A DNA stretch of 64,000 bases, from the NCBI GenBank assembly GCA_003952965.2, contig CM025852.1:10048879-10112878 (forward strand). The letters run 5' to 3'. Of the stretch, positions 59,285-64,000 are shown piece by piece (position 1 is the stretch's first letter; the number at the start of each line of letters is the position of its first letter). The notes below the pieces were generated by a model, which saw only the letters and a program-made list of their open reading frames with translations, ran no database searches and was not told the origin of the DNA. A program made the translations under genes and the position numbers. The stretch comes from Morella rubra. Taxonomy: Eukaryota > Streptophyta > Magnoliopsida > Fagales > Myricaceae.

Positions 59285-59905
59285 GGGATACAAATAAATT
59301 TTTACCTATAAATTATAAGGATTTTGATAGATTGCACCCTAACTATCAACTTTGACACATTGCACCCTCTAATTTGACAGTTGAAATAAGCAAAAAATGA
59401 GCCATGTGATACAATCTTGACGGTTAAATTCTATTAAATGGTGCATATTTATAAATTTTGATAATTTGATCGAGTGTGAAAAATGACGAAATTGGCAGTT
59501 TGAATCCTAAAACGATATTTTAGTAGCAAAAAATAAAAAAATTTGGGGTAAATACACTTTGCACCCTCCAACTATGAGATCTTGACACTTTGCACCAAAA
59601 CTATTATTTTTGTCACATTGCATCCACCAACTATTGATTTCAAACACTTTGCACGATCTATTAAAAAATTTGATTAATTTGAGCGGAAAATAATTTTTTT
59701 GTGTGCAAAATAAAAATTTTGTCCTCATAATTTTTTTGGCAGTGACTATTTTATGAAGATAAAGTCGTAATGGAAAATTTTAACAAATGATTCAAAGTGT
59801 CTGAAATTTATAATCGATAGGTGTAATATGACAAAAATATTAATTTGACATATAAAGTGTTAAGGCCCCATAATTAGAGGGTACAAAAGTGTATTTAACC
59901 AGATA
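59285..59905. repeat. Foldback-family elements, two adjacent
   Basis: One arm at about 59290-59415 (TTTGACACATTGCACCC). A second, fuller element at 59545-59905 pairs GGTAAATACACTTTGCACCC with GGTACAAAAGTGTATTTAAC. Non-coding. Confidence 0.6.
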
Positions 59906-60885
59906 CAGATCATGAAAAGATACAGGGTTTTACCACTATCACTACTGTCACAATTGTCACTCTTGAAAGAATCGGCCAAATGCATTCAAAACCCACAAAA
60001 ATGAATCCCATCACTCATCGAGTCAAAGATGGGGGGAAGGGATAAAGTATCATTCACTTCTATCCATGATGATGGGTTAAAACAATAAAGCTTTTCTACC
60101 AACCGAGTTAAAAGGGGAAAGAAAATTAAATTTGGACCTACATGATTTTGATTATCCTTTAAAGCTAGCTAGCTGCTGCTTCCTCCATTACTTTTCTGTA
60201 GCGTTACCATGATCACATGATGATCTATCTTTCCTCTTTTTGCTTCTAAGAATTTTTAAACACTATGCTTGATGCCTTTGGTGTTGCAACAAGTGGCAGT
60301 AAGGGGGACAACATGCTATTTTTCTCGTGTGCTTTTTTAACCTTTTTCTTCACATGTTCCCCTACTTTTGTTGTCCACAACTTTGCTTTTATAATAAGAT
60401 GTAAGTCTTATAAAAGCAGGAAATGTAAAGTTGATTGGTTCGTATGCAAGGAATCCTCTAGAGAGTGGTTCTAGTGGTCCCGTACCTATTGATATATGTT
60501 ATTTTCAACAAAAGTTATGAGATTTTTTTTTTAAAAAATTATTCTGTTAAGAGTATGGAAAATTGAATAATTGCACTTCATTGTTTGAGTCAAAGGCCCA
60601 GGGGGCAGTGATTAACAAATTTAATCTTGAGCTTTAAATACTTATTTTCCCATATCAGGAAAAAATAAATAAAAGAAAAAAACAATTGAATGAATGAAAT
60701 CATGGGAACTACCCGAATATGGATGAGGAAGAAAAAGTGAGAGGAAGATAGAAGATAGAAAGAGAAGAGTAAGGTGGGAATTAAATGAGAGGAAGATAGA
60801 AGATGGAAAGAGTGATTTCAGATTCTCTACAATTTCTTGTCCTTTTATTTCTTGCTTAAATTATCTTGTATAGATTTAATTGATT
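59906..60885. other. Intergenic, no gene seen
   Basis: Open frames are short and lack domains. A GGAAGATAGAAGAT-type direct repeat stands at 60740-60815. Confidence 0.5.
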
Positions 60886-60889
60886 TAAT

Positions 60890-61095
60890 AAGAGTCAAGA
60901 TCCTCTGTAATTTTCTGTCTAAACTACACCATACAATGGAGAGAGATAGATATAAAAGGTGAACTCTATTGCAGGGTCCATTCTGTCCAAAATTTTATAT
61001 GGACAATATTAAATAGTGTAAGGTTCACCTATTGTGTCTATCTCTTTCCAAATTACACAATGTAATTCGGGTAAAAAATTACAGATGATCCTAAT
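60890..61095. mobile_element. hAT-type MITE copy
   Basis: AAGATCCTCTGTAATTTTCT at the left pairs with AAAAATTACAGATGATCCTA at the right. GAGAGATAGATATAAAAGGT and CACCTATTGTGTCTATCTCT form a long inner inverted pair. Confidence 0.7.
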
Positions 61096-62210
61096 CCACT
61101 AACTAGTGCAAGACTCACATATTTTGTTTGTTTCTTATGAATTGCAACATTCAATTTAGGTAAGAAATTGTAAAGGATTTTATTCTTTAATCATAACTTT
61201 CTTTGTAAAATAATTAAGAGTTTATTTTTGTTGTTATCTTTCTCAAGATTGTATAGTGCAATTTGTATAAAAAAAATTACAAGGAATCGTAATCCCAGAA
61301 ATATTTATGGGAAAGAATAAATTTTGTTATAGTTGTTTATTCATGACCTTCTCTATAAAATATTTTATTACACAACTATATATACAGGAGACGAGTAATT
61401 ATACGTTTTTTTTTTTTTTTTAGAGATTGGAATCGGGTGATCTGTATTATTAATTAGCGTAGATTTGTCAATTCTTGGGTAACTCGTTTCCTTGGAGGGA
61501 AATCGATTTCGCTGCCCCGATAATGGAAGTCACATGCTTAAACAGAACGATTAGACCTGTAATGGAAGTTACTGTTGGCCTATTCTGAAAATCATTGATA
61601 ACAGACAAAGCATGTCGTGTAAAATTGGTATGATTATCCTCCTGTTTCTTTCTTCATCTACCTTTTTTCTTCCAAAAAGTGAACTTCTTCCAATATATTT
61701 TGAATTCGAATTAAAAGGCTTAACCGTTAGGCAAATACCTCCCTTGCGACTAGACTCTTTAACCTATCGAGGAGGTATTTTAATCCGTAACTATAAGTAG
61801 TTTAGAGTATAATGTGTTAAATTTGTTAGTTTGAATATCCAGAATTGCTGTAGTCTTAGCTTGATCAGTAGGTTTCTGAATTTGACCAAATTTGTTTGAG
61901 TCTCGTGCACAAAAATAGAGTACAACGGATTTTTTCTTTTGTTTTGAAAAAAAAACATAATTTCTATGGAATTATAATTAATTTCATTCGGATAAACATA
62001 GATGCAATTGAACTGAAATTTAAAGTCAAACACTAAGTAGATAAAAATTGTTGTAGGTTTTTTAAAAACAAGTGTTTTGGGGACGACCTCAACTTGCAAT
62101 TAGGTATGCTTGCTATTTATAAAAAAAAAAAAAAAAAAAACTGTTAAAAGATTATTTAAAAGCAAGCAAAATGAGTGTTTAAGGATTGTGTAAATGATAA
62201 CCTTTGTTAT
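61096..62210. other. Intergenic, no gene seen
   Basis: A 62-codon frame at 61612-61800 has a hydrophobic start, but no family is recognised and there is no supporting context. A/T runs at 61405 and 62122. Confidence 0.5.
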
Positions 62211-62214
62211 TTAT

Positions 62215-62795
62215 TAGATGAGTTAAATGCATTTTTCACTCATGAATTATGAGATCATTAATACTTTGCATCATAAATTACTAACTTTGAGTCATTTCAC
62301 CTTTAAAGTATCAACTATTATCACATTACACGCTAGATATATAATCTTTGTTAAATTGAATTGAGAATTTGACAAAAAATAAATGACAAAATTACTATTT
62401 TTTTAATTTTTTTTTTGGTATGTTTGCTCAAGTTTTGGCTTCTTTTTACCGTCTACTATTTTAATTTCATCATTCTCTAATTTAAAGAAGACAAATATAA
62501 TGTGTATGATTCATTTTCTGTCCAATTCTCAGTTTAATTTAACAAAATTTATATATTTTGGCTTCTTTTTACCATCTACTATTTTAATTTCATCATTTTC
62601 AAATTTAAAGAAGACAAATATAATGTGTATGATTCAATTTTTTGTCCAATTCTTGGTTTAGTTTAACAAAAATTATATATTTAAAGTGTAATGCGACAGT
62701 AATCGGTAGTTCAAAGGTGAAATGTTTCAAACTTAATAGTTTAGTATGTAAAATATGAATAACCTTATAGTTCACAAGTGAAAGTGTCTTCAACC
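62215..62795. repeat. Foldback-family element with inner duplication
   Basis: Outer parts are inverted (GCATTTTTCACTCATGAATT / TAGTTCACAAGTGAAAGTGT). Inside, TTGGCTTCTTTTTACC(G/A)TCTACT and the next 90 bases stand twice (62436 and 62559). Confidence 0.65.
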
Positions 62796-63029
62796 CTTAC
62801 TAGATAATTTAGATTTACGAGACAAAATTTGTAAATCTCTAAGTTAGACAGGAAATAGTAGAACAAATTATACACGTTTTTACACTATTTACATACATTA
62901 TACGTCAACTACGTCGACATAATTAGAATGAGTCCTTACAATTATCCCACGTGAGAATAATCAATTAATTATAATCAAAATTAATGACTAATTAATTTCA
63001 AACTATAAATGCAATTGAACTGAAATTTT

Positions 63030-63415
63030 TACCCTCCAATTATGTGAGTGTTAATACTTTTTACTCTAAGATATTATTTTTGTTATATTGTACCTATCAA
63101 ATATTAATTTTAAGCACTTTGCACTGTCCGGGAAAAATTTAACCAAAATCAATTAATTAGGCTTTGAAATAAAAATTTTATCTTCATAAAATTATCACCT
63201 TTAAAAAAAAAATTGGGGGCAAAATTGTCATTTTACATTCAAAAATAATTTTACTTAAATCAAAATACTTAATAGCATGGCGATAAATTTTAATTAGGGT
63301 GCAAAATATCTGAAATGACTAATTAGTGGGTGCTATATGAAAAAAAGTATAATTTAGTGTGCAAAGTTTAATACCTCTTAAATGAAGGATGGCAAATGTA
63401 AATATATCTTTTCTT
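63030..63415. repeat. Foldback-family element
   Basis: CCCTCCAATTATGTGAGTGT pairs with TAATACCTCTTAAATGAAGG, and TATTTTTGTTATATTGTACC with GGGTGCTATATGAAAAAAAG. Non-coding. Confidence 0.6.
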
Positions 63416-63639
63416 AAATGACGCGAATTGCCTAGACTAGAGACAAGAATGCAAATACCATAAGTTAGATGGAAAAGAGGAAAACAAATTATACACATGT
63501 TTGTACACTATTTATAATATTATTTTTTGTGCGTTCAAACTGTTGGTTTCAAACATGAAACACGACCGTAATAATATTTTTTTTGGTTGGAATACGACGT
63601 GACGCGTTTCTACGACGACTCCAGCCAACCGGATAATTG

Positions 63640-64000
63640 AAAAATAAAAATAAAAATAAAAGGAGAATTTTGTTCTCTTGGTGGGGAGAGAGAAAAACAG
63701 AGGGACAAGAGGCGGAGGAAAGAAACAGTAGCTGGAGCTGAAGTTGCAGCAGTAGCAGCGAGTGACTCTCCGATTTTTCTCGTGACTTGCATTTCGACCG
63801 TTCTTTTTCCCTCTCTTTCCCTCTATCTCTCTCGCTTTCTCTCCCCTCATTCACTTCTCTCAACCTCTTCCCGTGCCCTAGCCGCACCGACCCCAAGCCA
63901 AAAGCCCAAAAAAGTCTCTCTCGCTCTCTTTCGCCGTGTGTGTCGAAGAAATCAACCCATAGGTTCTCTGTCCGCGACGCTGCGTCTTTCTCCGTTCAGA
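63640..64000 (+). promoter_or_regulatory. Probable leader of a gene beyond the window
   Basis: A sharp shift from AT-rich DNA to a GA-rich then CT-rich, GC-richer stretch (TCTCTCTCGCTCTCTTTCGC) looks like a plant 5' UTR on the plus strand. No coding start is visible before the end. Frames on the minus strand here are products of the simple composition. Confidence 0.4.

Noticed and set aside
63512..63896. Minus-strand frames of 112 and 115 codons near the right end
   Set aside because: Low-complexity translation of a CT/GA-rich leader region.

Overview
This window is plant nuclear DNA. It is AT-rich, has introns with GT-AG borders, and carries plant-only gene families (SAUR, PR-10/Bet v 1, an AGC VIII kinase with a DFD motif) inside many transposon remnants. 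The 160-residue PR-10 proteins, with one intron at codon 62, most resemble those of Fagales trees (walnut, oak, chestnut, birch group). That placement is an inference from remembered family sequences. I see no bacterial genes, operons or CRISPR arrays, and no tRNA or rRNA genes.

Layout. 0-3 kb: intergenic, with a tandem repeat and a foldback element. 3.2-4.0 kb: a SAUR76-79-like gene (+). 6-8.5 kb: a diverged tandem duplication and a strong short hairpin. 9.2-12.4 kb: the 3' half of a double-BTB gene like Arabidopsis At1g04390 (-), with no recognisable N-terminal half upstream. 15.2-26.3 kb: a PR-10 array with three intact genes (15.87, 19.48 and 23.80 kb), an orphan second exon (16.56 kb) and a gene-less flank copy (26.0 kb), all products of repeated unit duplication. 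The flanks were later hit by a MITE, a 1.4-kb solo LTR and a SINE. 26.3-35.1 kb: an LTR without target duplication, a copied 5' end of an F-box gene, a LINE split by a hAT-like element, a large foldback, a SINE, and a decayed F-box pseudogene (-). 36.6-39.6 kb: a small spliced gene of unknown function (-) plus extra exon-like pieces and a tandem duplication. 40.3-43.1 kb: a large TAF1C-like gene (-). 44.4-45.9 kb: a dead Copia pol. 47.9-51.9 kb: an AGC VIIIa (PINOID/D6PK-type) kinase (-) with one 2.6-kb intron. 52-63.5 kb: gene-poor, filled with hAT-type MITEs, foldbacks and a SINE. 63.6-64 kb: a CT-rich stretch that looks like the leader of a gene starting beyond the window.

The PR-10 genes are one functional group (ligand-binding stress proteins with similar promoters). 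SAUR and the AGC kinase both belong to auxin biology, but they lie about 44 kb apart and nothing shows co-regulation. I found no convincing new biological system. The best leads are the unidentified six-exon gene at 37.8-39.6 kb, the hairpin at 8.4 kb, and the orphan PR-10 exon that stays in frame with the upstream gene's first exon.
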